Source: Planctomycetota bacterium (lineage in GTDB: Bacteria; Planctomycetota; Planctomycetia; Pirellulales; Pirellulaceae). From it: a stretch of DNA of 33,489 bases. Positions 1-6,136 of this stretch are shown one piece after another (position 1 is the first letter of the stretch; each line of letters begins with the position of its first letter). Below the pieces are notes generated by a model. That model made no database searches and was not told where the DNA came from. It was given only the letters and a program-made list of their open reading frames with translations. The DNA lies in NCBI GenBank assembly GCA_023430365.1, contig JAEZAS010000195.1:1-33489 (forward strand), in the 5' to 3' direction. The position numbers and the translations under genes are program-made.

Positions 1-14
1 CACACGGAGTGTGC
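1..14. repeat. Short palindrome, copy 1 (GCACAC-GGA-GTGTGC type)
   Basis: The window opens inside a hairpin-forming palindrome, cacac-gga-gtgtgc. A complete copy with 7-bp arms lies at 21522-21538. Both lie in gene-poor DNA next to coding regions, which fits a dispersed short palindromic element. The left arm is cut by the window edge. Confidence 0.5.
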
Positions 15-75
15 GGACGACTTTGCAACGCACTGCTGGACGAGCCAGCAGTGGCACCCGAGAGAAATCTCTACT

Positions 76-2028
76 ATGAAATTCGCCGTTACGCTGTTGG
101 TTGTCGTCCTTGCCGCCGCTCCCGGGATGGCTCAGGACGACCTCGTCGCTGCCGAAGAACAAGCCCTGCGCGCGGCCGTCGAGCGTGTCGCTCCGAGCGT
201 GGTGCGGATCGAAACGGTCGGCGGCCTCGAGCGGGTCGGCAAGGTGCTCGTCGGCACTGGTCCGACCACCGGCCTGATCGTCTCCGAAGACGGCTACGTC
301 ATCTCGAGCGCGTTCAACTTCATTCAGCAGCCATCGTCGATCCTCGTCACGCTTCCCAGCGGAAAACGGTCGTCCGCCAAGATCGTGGCCCGCGACCAGA
401 GCCGGATGCTCGTGCTGCTCAAGGTGGAAACCGACGAGAAGCTGTCGGTTCCACAGGCCGTTCCTCGTGAGGAAATGCGCGTCGGCCAGTGGGCGGTGGC
501 CCTTGGGCGGACCTTCGAGCAAAGCGAACCGTCGATTTCGGTCGGCGTGGTGAGCGCCCTCAACCGCATCTGGAACAAGGCCCTGCAGACCGACGCCAAG
601 ATTTCGCCGAGCAACTACGGCGGGCCGTTGGTCGATATCCGCGGCCGCGTATTCGGTGTGCTCGTGCCTCTTTCGCCGCAGCAAACGGGGGAACTGGCGG
701 GGGCCGAGTGGTACGATTCGGGAATCGGCTTCGCTGTGCCGCTGGAAGACATTCTCAAGCATCTCGACACGCTCAAGGCGGGCAAGGACCTGCACCCGGG
801 CTTGCTCGGTGTGTCGCTGAAGCAAGGGGATATCTACTCGCTTCCTGCCGAAGTGGCCGCAGCGCCGGCGAATTCCCCCGCGAACAAGGCGGGGGTGAAG
901 CCGGGGGACGTGATTGTCGAACTCGACGGCAAGCCAATCACGCGTCAGGCCGAGCTGCGCCATGCCATGGGGCCGCACTACGCTGGCGAGCAAGTGAAGG
1001 TTGTGCTGAAGCGGGGTGACGAGCGAATCGAGGCCACGATCGAACTCGCCGAGAAGCTGGAGCCGTACGCTCATCCGTTCCTCGGCCTGCTGCCGATGCG
1101 CGACGGCGAGAAGGATGCGAAGAGCATGGTCATCCGCCACGTATTCCCCGGCAGCCCACCCGCCGAAGCGGGTGTGAAGGCCGGCGACAAGCTCGTTTCG
1201 ATCGCCGACAAGTCGGCCACGGACGCCGCCGGCTGGCAAGAGATCGTCGCCGGCCTCGATCCGAAAGAAAAGGTGACGCTCAAGCTGGAGCGCGGCGACG
1301 AAACGCTCGACGTGGAACTGACCCCCGGGAAGTTGCCGACCGACATTCCTGCCGAGTTGCCTGCCGCCGTGAAGCGCGAGCTACCTGCGCCGGCGGAGCC
1401 GCCGACCACAGGGCTCGTTGAGCTGAAGCTGCCCGAAGAAAAGAACGAGATTTGGGCCGTCGTGCCAGAGAACTACCACGCCGAAGTTCCGCATGCCCTG
1501 GTTGTCTCGCTGCATGGGCTGGACGGGCTCGACAAGGAACAATTGCTTGCCCGCTGGAAGGGCCTTGCCGCCAGGCACCAGCTGATCGTCGTCGCCCCGA
1601 CGTCGGGCGAAGGGAAGAAGTGGGAAGCGACCGAGAACGACCTCGTGCGAAAGGTGATCGACGACGCCCTGGGACGCTACAACATCGATCGCACGCGGGT
1701 CGTCGTTTTTGGCGAGGAAGCCGGGGGCACGATGGCCTGGCTCGTGGGGCTACAGCAGATCGAGCGCGTGCGCGGCATCGCGGTGACCGATGCGATTCCC
1801 CCGCCGCGCGTGAAACTGCCCGACAATGACCCGGTCCGCCGGCTGGCGATCTTTTCAGCCGTGGCCGAGAAATCGCCGCTGGCCGCCGTGATGAAGGTGC
1901 TCACCGGTCGGTTGGAGACGATGAAGTATCCCGTGACGAAGCGCGACCTGGGGGATAAGCCGCGGGAGCTGAACGACGACGAGCTCGCCGAGCTCGCGCG
2001 GTGGATCGACCAGCTCGATCGAATCTAA
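76..2028 (+). CDS. Secreted HtrA-like pseudoprotease with two PDZ domains and a degenerate alpha/beta-hydrolase tail
   Basis: The 650-residue protein starts with a signal peptide (residues 1-19, cleavage near GMAQ). Residues 30-230 follow the trypsin-like HtrA/DegP fold, two PDZ domains follow (about 240-325 and 333-420), and residues 435-650 resemble an esterase/PHB-depolymerase-type alpha/beta hydrolase. None of the expected catalytic residues is visible. The His position of the HtrA motif GYxxTNxH is Phe80, the Asp position is Met111, and the Ser of GNSGGP is Tyr181 in SNYGGP. In the hydrolase part the GxSxG nucleophile position is Glu548 in GEEAG, and no GHD-type histidine follows. The likely role is therefore binding or scaffolding in the periplasm rather than cleavage; this is inference. 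The ATG at 76 is preceded only by a weak purine stretch. An intact relative of the hydrolase part lies at 25599. Confidence 0.85.
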   Translation: MKFAVTLLVVVLAAAPGMAQDDLVAAEEQALRAAVERVAPSVVRIETVGGLERVGKVLVGTGPTTGLIVSEDGYVISSAFNFIQQPSSILVTLPSGKRSSAKIVARDQSRMLVLLKVETDEKLSVPQAVPREEMRVGQWAVALGRTFEQSEPSISVGVVSALNRIWNKALQTDAKISPSNYGGPLVDIRGRVFGVLVPLSPQQTGELAGAEWYDSGIGFAVPLEDILKHLDTLKAGKDLHPGLLGVSLKQGDIYSLPAEVAAAPANSPANKAGVKPGDVIVELDGKPITRQAELRHAMGPHYAGEQVKVVLKRGDERIEATIELAEKLEPYAHPFLGLLPMRDGEKDAKSMVIRHVFPGSPPAEAGVKAGDKLVSIADKSATDAAGWQEIVAGLDPKEKVTLKLERGDETLDVELTPGKLPTDIPAELPAAVKRELPAPAEPPTTGLVELKLPEEKNEIWAVVPENYHAEVPHALVVSLHGLDGLDKEQLLARWKGLAARHQLIVVAPTSGEGKKWEATENDLVRKVIDDALGRYNIDRTRVVVFGEEAGGTMAWLVGLQQIERVRGIAVTDAIPPPRVKLPDNDPVRRLAIFSAVAEKSPLAAVMKVLTGRLETMKYPVTKRDLGDKPRELNDDELAELARWIDQLDRI

Positions 2029-2048
2029 ACGGCCCAAGCTCCTCTCAG

Positions 2049-2250
2049 CCGGCGGATCACATCCGCCGGAAATTCCTTGCGAAGAGGCAGCCATCCAGAG
2101 AGGAAGCAGCCGGAGGCAAACTTGCCTCCGGGCCGGCGCGGGAGGGAGTTTCAAGAGCGACGGAGCCCGCGCCCCTTGGCCTTCATGTCCGGGGCTCGCG
2201 ATTGATTTTGAAATCTTCGCGCGGGGCTTCCGGCGGATGTGATCCGCCGG
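2049..2250. repeat. Palindromic intergenic element with two inverted hairpin units
   Basis: A 21-base hairpin (9-bp arms CCGGCGGAT/ATCCGCCGG, 3-base loop) at 2049-2069 recurs in inverted orientation at 2230-2250, and the flanking bases also match (AG before and GAA after the unit). Between them, 2111-2130 is another perfect hairpin, CGGAGGCAA-AC-TTGCCTCCG. The layout of outer inverted repeats with a non-coding interior is like a small MITE or a paired REP element. I see no transposase and no clear target-site duplication. The position after the stop codon at 2028 could also help end or stabilise that transcript. Confidence 0.6.
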
Positions 2251-2258
2251 CTCTTGTG

Positions 2259-2287
2259 TTGACAAACTTGTGAAAAGTTTGTATCTT
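2259..2287 (+). promoter_or_regulatory. Candidate sigma-70 promoter with operator-like palindrome in the spacer
   Basis: A perfect TTGACA (2259-2264), a 17-base spacer and TATCTT (2282-2287) form a good -35/-10 pair on the plus strand. A perfect inverted repeat, ACAAACTT-GTGAA-AAGTTTGT (2262-2282), fills the spacer, as an operator would. No convincing protein gene follows before the convergent dehydrogenase gene, so the transcript would be non-coding or encode a very small peptide. Confidence 0.45.
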
Positions 2288-2534
2288 GAGGGGCATTCGA
2301 CCCTCGCCCTGGCCGCGGAGCGTGGGGCGTTTGCTGCTGCGCGGTTTTCAACCGCGGACGCCCGAGCCAGCCAGCGCTCAGGGGCGGCGGAGCGGTTGTT
2401 CTTTGGCAATCCGGTGACTGTTCAGACCCTGTTCAACGCCTGTGCGCAGGTGTTGTACTCGTCGCAGCCGTGATTTTCACAAGCGCAAGAGCAGATTGCT
2501 TTTGCGCTGAAAACGTGGTCGAGCGCATCTATTG
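2288..2534 (+). other. Gene-poor structured stretch, possible small RNA
   Basis: This stretch lies downstream of the promoter candidate at 2259-2287 and holds no recognisable gene. A 67-codon frame (2270-2473) has no recognisable domain and no clear ribosome-binding site. Hairpins are visible: CGCGGTT-TTC-AACCGCG at 2340-2356, an imperfect CAACGCCTG/CAGGTGTTG pair near 2430-2455, and AGCGCAA/TTGCGCT near 2485-2510. I do not recognise RNase P, SRP, tmRNA or 6S signatures. A regulatory RNA is possible but unproven. Confidence 0.25.
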
Positions 2535-2560
2535 TGAAAACACCCCGCAGGGGTGGTGTT
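2535..2560 (-). terminator. Rho-independent-type terminator after the dehydrogenase gene
   Basis: Read on the minus strand, AACACC/GGTGTT arms with an inner ACCCC-TGC-GGGGT hairpin run into a short GTTTTC tract, ten bases after the stop codon of the last gene of the BMC cluster. The U-tract is short, so strength is uncertain. Confidence 0.5.
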
Positions 2561-2569
2561 CAACAACCG

Positions 2570-3514
2570 CTATTTCTTCCGGCCGATGCGGCCCAAAACC
2601 GTCTCGAGAGTCTGGCGGAGAACCAGGCCGCTCTTGCGGAGGGCTTGGACTTCCTTAGGCCAGAGTTCGACCTGCAGGCGGGCGAGGGCGCCGTTGCGGC
2701 CGACGACCGTGGGGACGCTCAGGGCGACGTCGCGGATATCGTAGGCCCCGTTCTGGATCGTCGAGACGGGCAGGATCCGCTGCTGATCGAGGGCGATCGA
2801 GTGGATGACGTCGCGGATGGCGATGCCCACGGCGAAGCCCGCCCCGCCCTTCTTCTTGATCACCTCGGCGCCGGAGCCCTTGGTGCGGGTGAAGATTTCG
2901 TCGGCCAGGCGAGCGTTCCAGCCGGAGAGCTTTTCGAGCGGCAGGTTGGCGACGGTGGCGGTCGACCAGATCGGCACCATGCTGTCGCCGTGCTCGCCGA
3001 GGATGACGGCGTTCACCTGCGAGGGGGCGGCCTTGATCTGCTGGGCGATCAGGCTGCGGAAGCGGATCGTATCGAGCTGGGTGCCCAGGCCGAGCACGCG
3101 GTCGGCGGGGATGTCGAGCCGATCGGCGGCGACGTAGGTGAGGATGTCGACCGGGTTCGACACGACCAGAACGATCGCATCCTTCTTGAGTCCCGCCTTG
3201 GCGACGTCGTTGAGGATCGAGACGAACAGGTCGGTGTTGCGGTTGATCAAGTCGAGGCGGCTTTCATCCGGCTTGCGACGAAGGCCGGCGGTGATGCAGA
3301 CGATGTCGCTCGAGGGAATGTGCTCGTAGCTGCCGGAGCTGATGACCTGATCGGCAGTGCTCGGCCCGCCATGGAGCATGTCGAGGGCGTGGCCGCCGGC
3401 GAGGTCCTGGTTGACGTCGAGCAGAGCGATCTCGCGGACGATGCCGCCGCACTGCAGGGCAAAGCCCGCGCTGCTGCCGACCAAACCGCCGCCGCCGATG
3501 ATGGAGACTTTCAT
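2570..3514 (-). CDS. L-malate/L-lactate dehydrogenase family protein of the BMC locus
   Basis: The 314-residue NAD-dependent 2-hydroxyacid dehydrogenase has an N-terminal Rossmann motif (GGGGLVG, residues 7-13), Asp33 at the end of the second strand, the substrate loop TAGLRRKP (75-82), Asp148/Arg151, and the catalytic His175 in GEHGD. At the specificity position of the loop it has Arg80, as malate dehydrogenases do, where classical lactate dehydrogenases have Gln. It is the last gene of the BMC cluster, 133 bp beyond the aldolase, and its equivalent belongs to known PVM loci. It has no encapsulation-peptide-like tail, so a cytosolic role in NAD(H) recycling is a reasonable inference. Whether it uses malate, lactate or another hydroxyacid cannot be settled here. 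Confidence 0.9.
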   Translation of the reverse strand: MKVSIIGGGGLVGSSAGFALQCGGIVREIALLDVNQDLAGGHALDMLHGGPSTADQVISSGSYEHIPSSDIVCITAGLRRKPDESRLDLINRNTDLFVSILNDVAKAGLKKDAIVLVVSNPVDILTYVAADRLDIPADRVLGLGTQLDTIRFRSLIAQQIKAAPSQVNAVILGEHGDSMVPIWSTATVANLPLEKLSGWNARLADEIFTRTKGSGAEVIKKKGGAGFAVGIAIRDVIHSIALDQQRILPVSTIQNGAYDIRDVALSVPTVVGRNGALARLQVELWPKEVQALRKSGLVLRQTLETVLGRIGRKK

Positions 3515-3552
3515 GGGTGATGAGTTCTCAGTTGTCAGTTTTCAGTGGTCGG

Positions 3553-3641
3553 GACGAGTAGACAGTAGACAGTTCACAGTAGACAGTTGAGAACAACAAT
3601 GCTCGCTCCCACTGTTTACTGTCTACTGTTTACTGTGAACT
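3553..3641. repeat. AGACAGT-type heptad repeats forming an inverted pair
   Basis: The gap between the aldolase and dehydrogenase genes holds several TAGACAG-like heptads (about 3558-3588) and an inverted set built on ACTGTTTACTGTCTACTG (about 3611-3639). The halves are largely complementary and could form a long imperfect stem with a loop of about 25 bases. A short related string, TGTCTACTGT, occurs near 16933. The block may attenuate transcription or expose an RNA-processing site between the last two genes of the cluster. Confidence 0.6.
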
Positions 3642-3655
3642 CCCGCTTTAGCGGG
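3642..3655. other. Hairpin over the aldolase stop codon
   Basis: The sequence cccgct-tt-agcggg is a perfect 6-bp stem with a 2-base loop spanning the stop codon (3648-3650). No U-tract follows on the minus strand, so mRNA stabilisation is more likely than termination. Confidence 0.35.
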
Positions 3656-4535
3656 CCTTGGCTAGTTCGGCCATCACGCGTTCGGTGATCGCTGCGATGA
3701 GGGCTTCTTGATCGAGGCCCGCGGAACCATTCTGCGACGGCGAAGCCGTCGGCTTGGGGGCTTCCTGCTTCGGGCGCATCGGCGGCGGCTCGGGGAAGGC
3801 GCGACGTTCGACGCCCGAATCCTTCCAGCTCTCGCGGAAGATGTCGTTGGCGCAGATGTCGCAGTTCTCGTATTCCTTGGTGTTGCGCGGGTCGGACCAG
3901 CCCCACTGGTCCTTCAGCTCGAGCAGCTCGCGCTCCTTCTTTTCGTTGAAGTAGTGCACCCGGCCGAGGTCCTTGGCGAGCATCAGCATGCGGCAGTAGG
4001 CGTCGAGGATCTCGGTCCACCAGTAGGCCTGCTCCACGTCCTTGCCATAGCTCACGGTGCCGTGGTTGGCGAGGATGATGATGTTGGTCTTGCTGACGAA
4101 CGGGAGCACCGTTTCGGCGAAGGCCTTGCCGCCGGGGGTCTCGTACTTGGTGATCGGCACGTCGCCGAGGAACACCTCGACCTCAGGGAGCACGCACTGC
4201 GGGATCGGCTCGCGGGCGATCGCGAACGCGGTCGCGTGCGGCGGATGGCAGTGGACGACGCTCTTGATGTCGGGGCGCTGCTTATAGATCTCGAGGTGCA
4301 GCAGGGCTTCGCTCGAACGCTTCTTCACGCCGGCGAGCTGCTTGCCCGTCATGTCGATCAGGCAGATGTCTTCCGGCTTGAGGAAGCCCTTGCTGTGCAT
4401 CGTGGGGGTGCAGAGGACTTCGTTGTCGCTGATGCGGACGGTGATGTTGCCGTCGTTGGCCGCGGCGAAGCCCTTGTTGTAGAGACGGCGACCGATCTCG
4501 CAGATGTCCTGCTTGATCTTGTGAGCGTTGACCAT
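3648..4535 (-). CDS. Class II (zinc) aldolase with C-terminal encapsulation peptide, fuculose/rhamnulose-1-phosphate type
   Basis: This 295-residue member of the FucA/RhaD/AraD family is predicted to cleave L-fuculose- or L-rhamnulose-1-phosphate into DHAP and L-lactaldehyde, the signature reaction of PVM microcompartments (the Planctopirus limnophila equivalent is known as PvmN). The catalytic Glu76 in SSEALLH and the zinc ligands His95, His97 (HCHPPHA) and His158 (ANHGT) are all present. After the enzyme domain (about 1-235) come a Pro-rich linker (about 237-272) and a C-terminal amphipathic helix, LDQEALIAAITERVMAEL (274-291), typical of cargo targeted into BMC shells. FucA itself ends near residue 215, so the tail is an addition. 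The ATG at 4535 has a GAAAGGG ribosome site. A gap of 179 bp with no gene separates it from the BMC-P gene upstream. Confidence 0.92.
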   Translation of the reverse strand: MVNAHKIKQDICEIGRRLYNKGFAAANDGNITVRISDNEVLCTPTMHSKGFLKPEDICLIDMTGKQLAGVKKRSSEALLHLEIYKQRPDIKSVVHCHPPHATAFAIAREPIPQCVLPEVEVFLGDVPITKYETPGGKAFAETVLPFVSKTNIIILANHGTVSYGKDVEQAYWWTEILDAYCRMLMLAKDLGRVHYFNEKKERELLELKDQWGWSDPRNTKEYENCDICANDIFRESWKDSGVERRAFPEPPPMRPKQEAPKPTASPSQNGSAGLDQEALIAAITERVMAELAKAR

Positions 4536-4714
4536 GGCTTACCCTTTCTCGTTATGTTCGGTGGTCATCCGGCACGTTGGCGGCGGCCGCTGGGGCGCTT
4601 CGCATTCGGCGAGATGACGGGTGTTGGCTTGTTCTGAGTGGTTTGTTTTGGAGGTTCGCGAATCTGCGGGACCGAAACGCTGCGGAGGGCGTTTGCTTAC
4701 TTGCACATTGGCGG

Positions 4715-4996
4715 TTAGATCAAATCGATTCGGTCGAGGATGGCCGACGCGTAGGCGTCGACGGCTTTGTCCTTTGGTCGGAACGGCTGGGAGGCCTCGC
4801 CCCCTTCGCTCATGGCGATCAGGTCGCCGACGCCCGAGGCCAGTTCGTCCCACACGACCATCTCGTCGGCCTGTGGTGGCCGCTCACCGCGCAGTTCTGC
4901 GAGCGACAGCGGCTGCACCAGCCGCAGCCGAGCGCCGCAGAACGACTCGTGACAGCGACTGAGCGTCACGGTGCCGACGACTTTGGCGATTCGCAT
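4715..4996 (-). CDS. BMC-P shell vertex protein (EutN/CcmL family), copy 1
   Basis: The 93-residue protein has the compact EutN/CcmL pentamer fold: N-terminal strand MRIAKVVGTVTLS, the segment RLRLVQPL, the conserved VVWDELASGVGDLIAMSEG loop (about 47-65), and the C-terminal strand leading to IDLI. BMC-P pentamers cap the vertices of the icosahedral shell. It is the most promoter-distal of three pentamer genes in the cluster, sits 21 bp after the unknown protein gene and is followed by the aldolase. Three different pentamer genes are typical of PVM loci. Confidence 0.93.
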   Translation of the reverse strand: MRIAKVVGTVTLSRCHESFCGARLRLVQPLSLAELRGERPPQADEMVVWDELASGVGDLIAMSEGGEASQPFRPKDKAVDAYASAILDRIDLI

Positions 4997-5017
4997 GGGA
5001 TGAACCTTGGTTGTGCG

Positions 5018-5761
5018 TTACTTCCCGACCAGTTCGGCGGGGCAGCCCGGCTGGGCGTCGGCCAAACGCTGGGCGACGATCTTCAGTACGGCGGGGCCGA
5101 CTCGCTTGGGATCGACGGCAATCAGGTTGCTGCCGATCTGGGCGAGGGCCTCGTCGAGCGAGCGGCCATCGCCGATCACGGCGGCGCGGATGTTCGGATT
5201 TCGATTGGCAACGACGGCGGCCGAGAGAGGCTGCTCGGTGAGCAGCAAGCCCGGCAGCTTTCGCTGCGTGATGTGTTTCGCGAGTTCCTGCACGGCTCCG
5301 GTCAGCGAGCTGGTCGCGTGGCACTCGAGCCACTCGATGCCCGCGGTCGCCGAGCTGAGGTCGCTGCGGACCGCCGACTTGATGCCGCCGCTGGCGGCGG
5401 ACACGAGCAGGCGAACCTTGTTGTTTTGCTGGTTGCCCGAATCCTGCCGGACGATCGCAATGCCGCGACGCTTCAGCTCGTCGACCACGGCCGGCGTAAC
5501 GATCGCCTTGCGGCCGACAGCCAGTTGCTTCACGCCGTTCAGCTTGCCGTTGAGAGCGGCGAGCGTGACCAGGCGATCGGCAAATTGCAGCGTGGAGGAC
5601 TCAACGGGCGACGCTGGCGGTGGGGCGGCAGCCTTTGATTTCGCGGGTGCTGGAGCTGGAGCAACGACGGAAGCGGTCGACGCGTTGTCGCTGGCGCTGA
5701 GGGCGCGCAGGCGCCGCAGCACTTCGCGAACGATTCCGTCGATGTCGATTGCTTCCGCCAC
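5018..5761 (-). CDS. Unknown BMC-associated protein with N-terminal encapsulation-peptide-like helix
   Basis: I cannot assign a function to this 247-residue protein. Three parts are visible. Residues 5-21 form an amphipathic helix (IDIDGIVREVLRRLRAL) of the kind that targets cargo into microcompartments; residues 23-57 are an Ala/Pro/Ser-rich linker; and residues 58-247 look like an alpha/beta domain with segments such as AIVTPAVVDELKRRGIAIV (about 86-104) and NIRAAVIGDGRS (about 190-201). The last segment faintly recalls RpiB-type isomerases, which is weak evidence. The gene lies between two pentamer genes. The start is GTG at 5761 with an AGGA about 6 bases upstream. It is probably a lumen protein with an auxiliary or structural role; an undescribed enzyme is possible. 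Confidence 0.8.
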   Translation of the reverse strand: MAEAIDIDGIVREVLRRLRALSASDNASTASVVAPAPAPAKSKAAAPPPASPVESSTLQFADRLVTLAALNGKLNGVKQLAVGRKAIVTPAVVDELKRRGIAIVRQDSGNQQNNKVRLLVSAASGGIKSAVRSDLSSATAGIEWLECHATSSLTGAVQELAKHITQRKLPGLLLTEQPLSAAVVANRNPNIRAAVIGDGRSLDEALAQIGSNLIAVDPKRVGPAVLKIVAQRLADAQPGCPAELVGK

Positions 5762-5803
5762 GTGACGTCCTGAGTTTTGAACCGGAAATGTCGCTTCCGG
5801 CGG

Positions 5804-6061
5804 TTAATCCGCGATGCCAATCACCGACCACCGCACGGGAGTCGCGTCGGCTTTGAGGATTTCTCGCATGTAGCGTCCGTCGCTGCTGATGAGCACCCGC
5901 TCTCCCCGCCCTGCTCCGACCGCGTCGACGGCGATCTGGGGATCGCCGTCAGCCGACTTGCCATCGGCCAGCAGCGGCTGAACCACGAGGAGCTTTTGCC
6001 CCTTCATCGTCGGGTGCTTCACCGTCGACGTCGCTGTTCCAACCACCAGACCGATTTGCAT
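5804..6061 (-). CDS. BMC-P shell vertex protein (EutN/CcmL family), copy 2
   Basis: The 85-residue pentamer-type shell protein has the N-terminal strand MQIGLVVGTATSTVKHP, the segment KLLVVQPL, the conserved VDAVGAGRGERVLISSDG loop (about 45-62) and the terminal VIGIAD. The closeness to CcmL/EutN, which are 80-100 residues, is clear. It lies 42 bp upstream of the unknown BMC protein and 75 bp downstream of the aldehyde dehydrogenase gene, with a perfect hairpin (6108-6127) in that second gap. Confidence 0.93.
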   Translation of the reverse strand: MQIGLVVGTATSTVKHPTMKGQKLLVVQPLLADGKSADGDPQIAVDAVGAGRGERVLISSDGRYMREILKADATPVRWSVIGIAD

Positions 6062-6107
6062 AGCTGTGTGCTTACTGTTGTTTGCTCTGTTCCGTAGTCC
6101 TCAGTGG

Positions 6108-6127
6108 GGCAGACATTCCTGTCTGCC
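6108..6127. repeat. Perfect hairpin GGCAGACA-TTCC-TGTCTGCC inside the BMC operon
   Basis: An 8-bp stem with a 4-base loop lies between the aldehyde dehydrogenase stop and the next pentamer gene. It resembles the other short palindromes of the window. In the mRNA it could mark a processing or stability site that sets enzyme-to-shell ratios, but no U-tract makes it a terminator. Confidence 0.6.
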
Positions 6128-6136
6128 TTGTTTCAA

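Noticed and set aside
3553..3641. CRISPR-like array
   Set aside because: The repeats are seven bases long and irregular, with no spacers of constant length and no cas genes.
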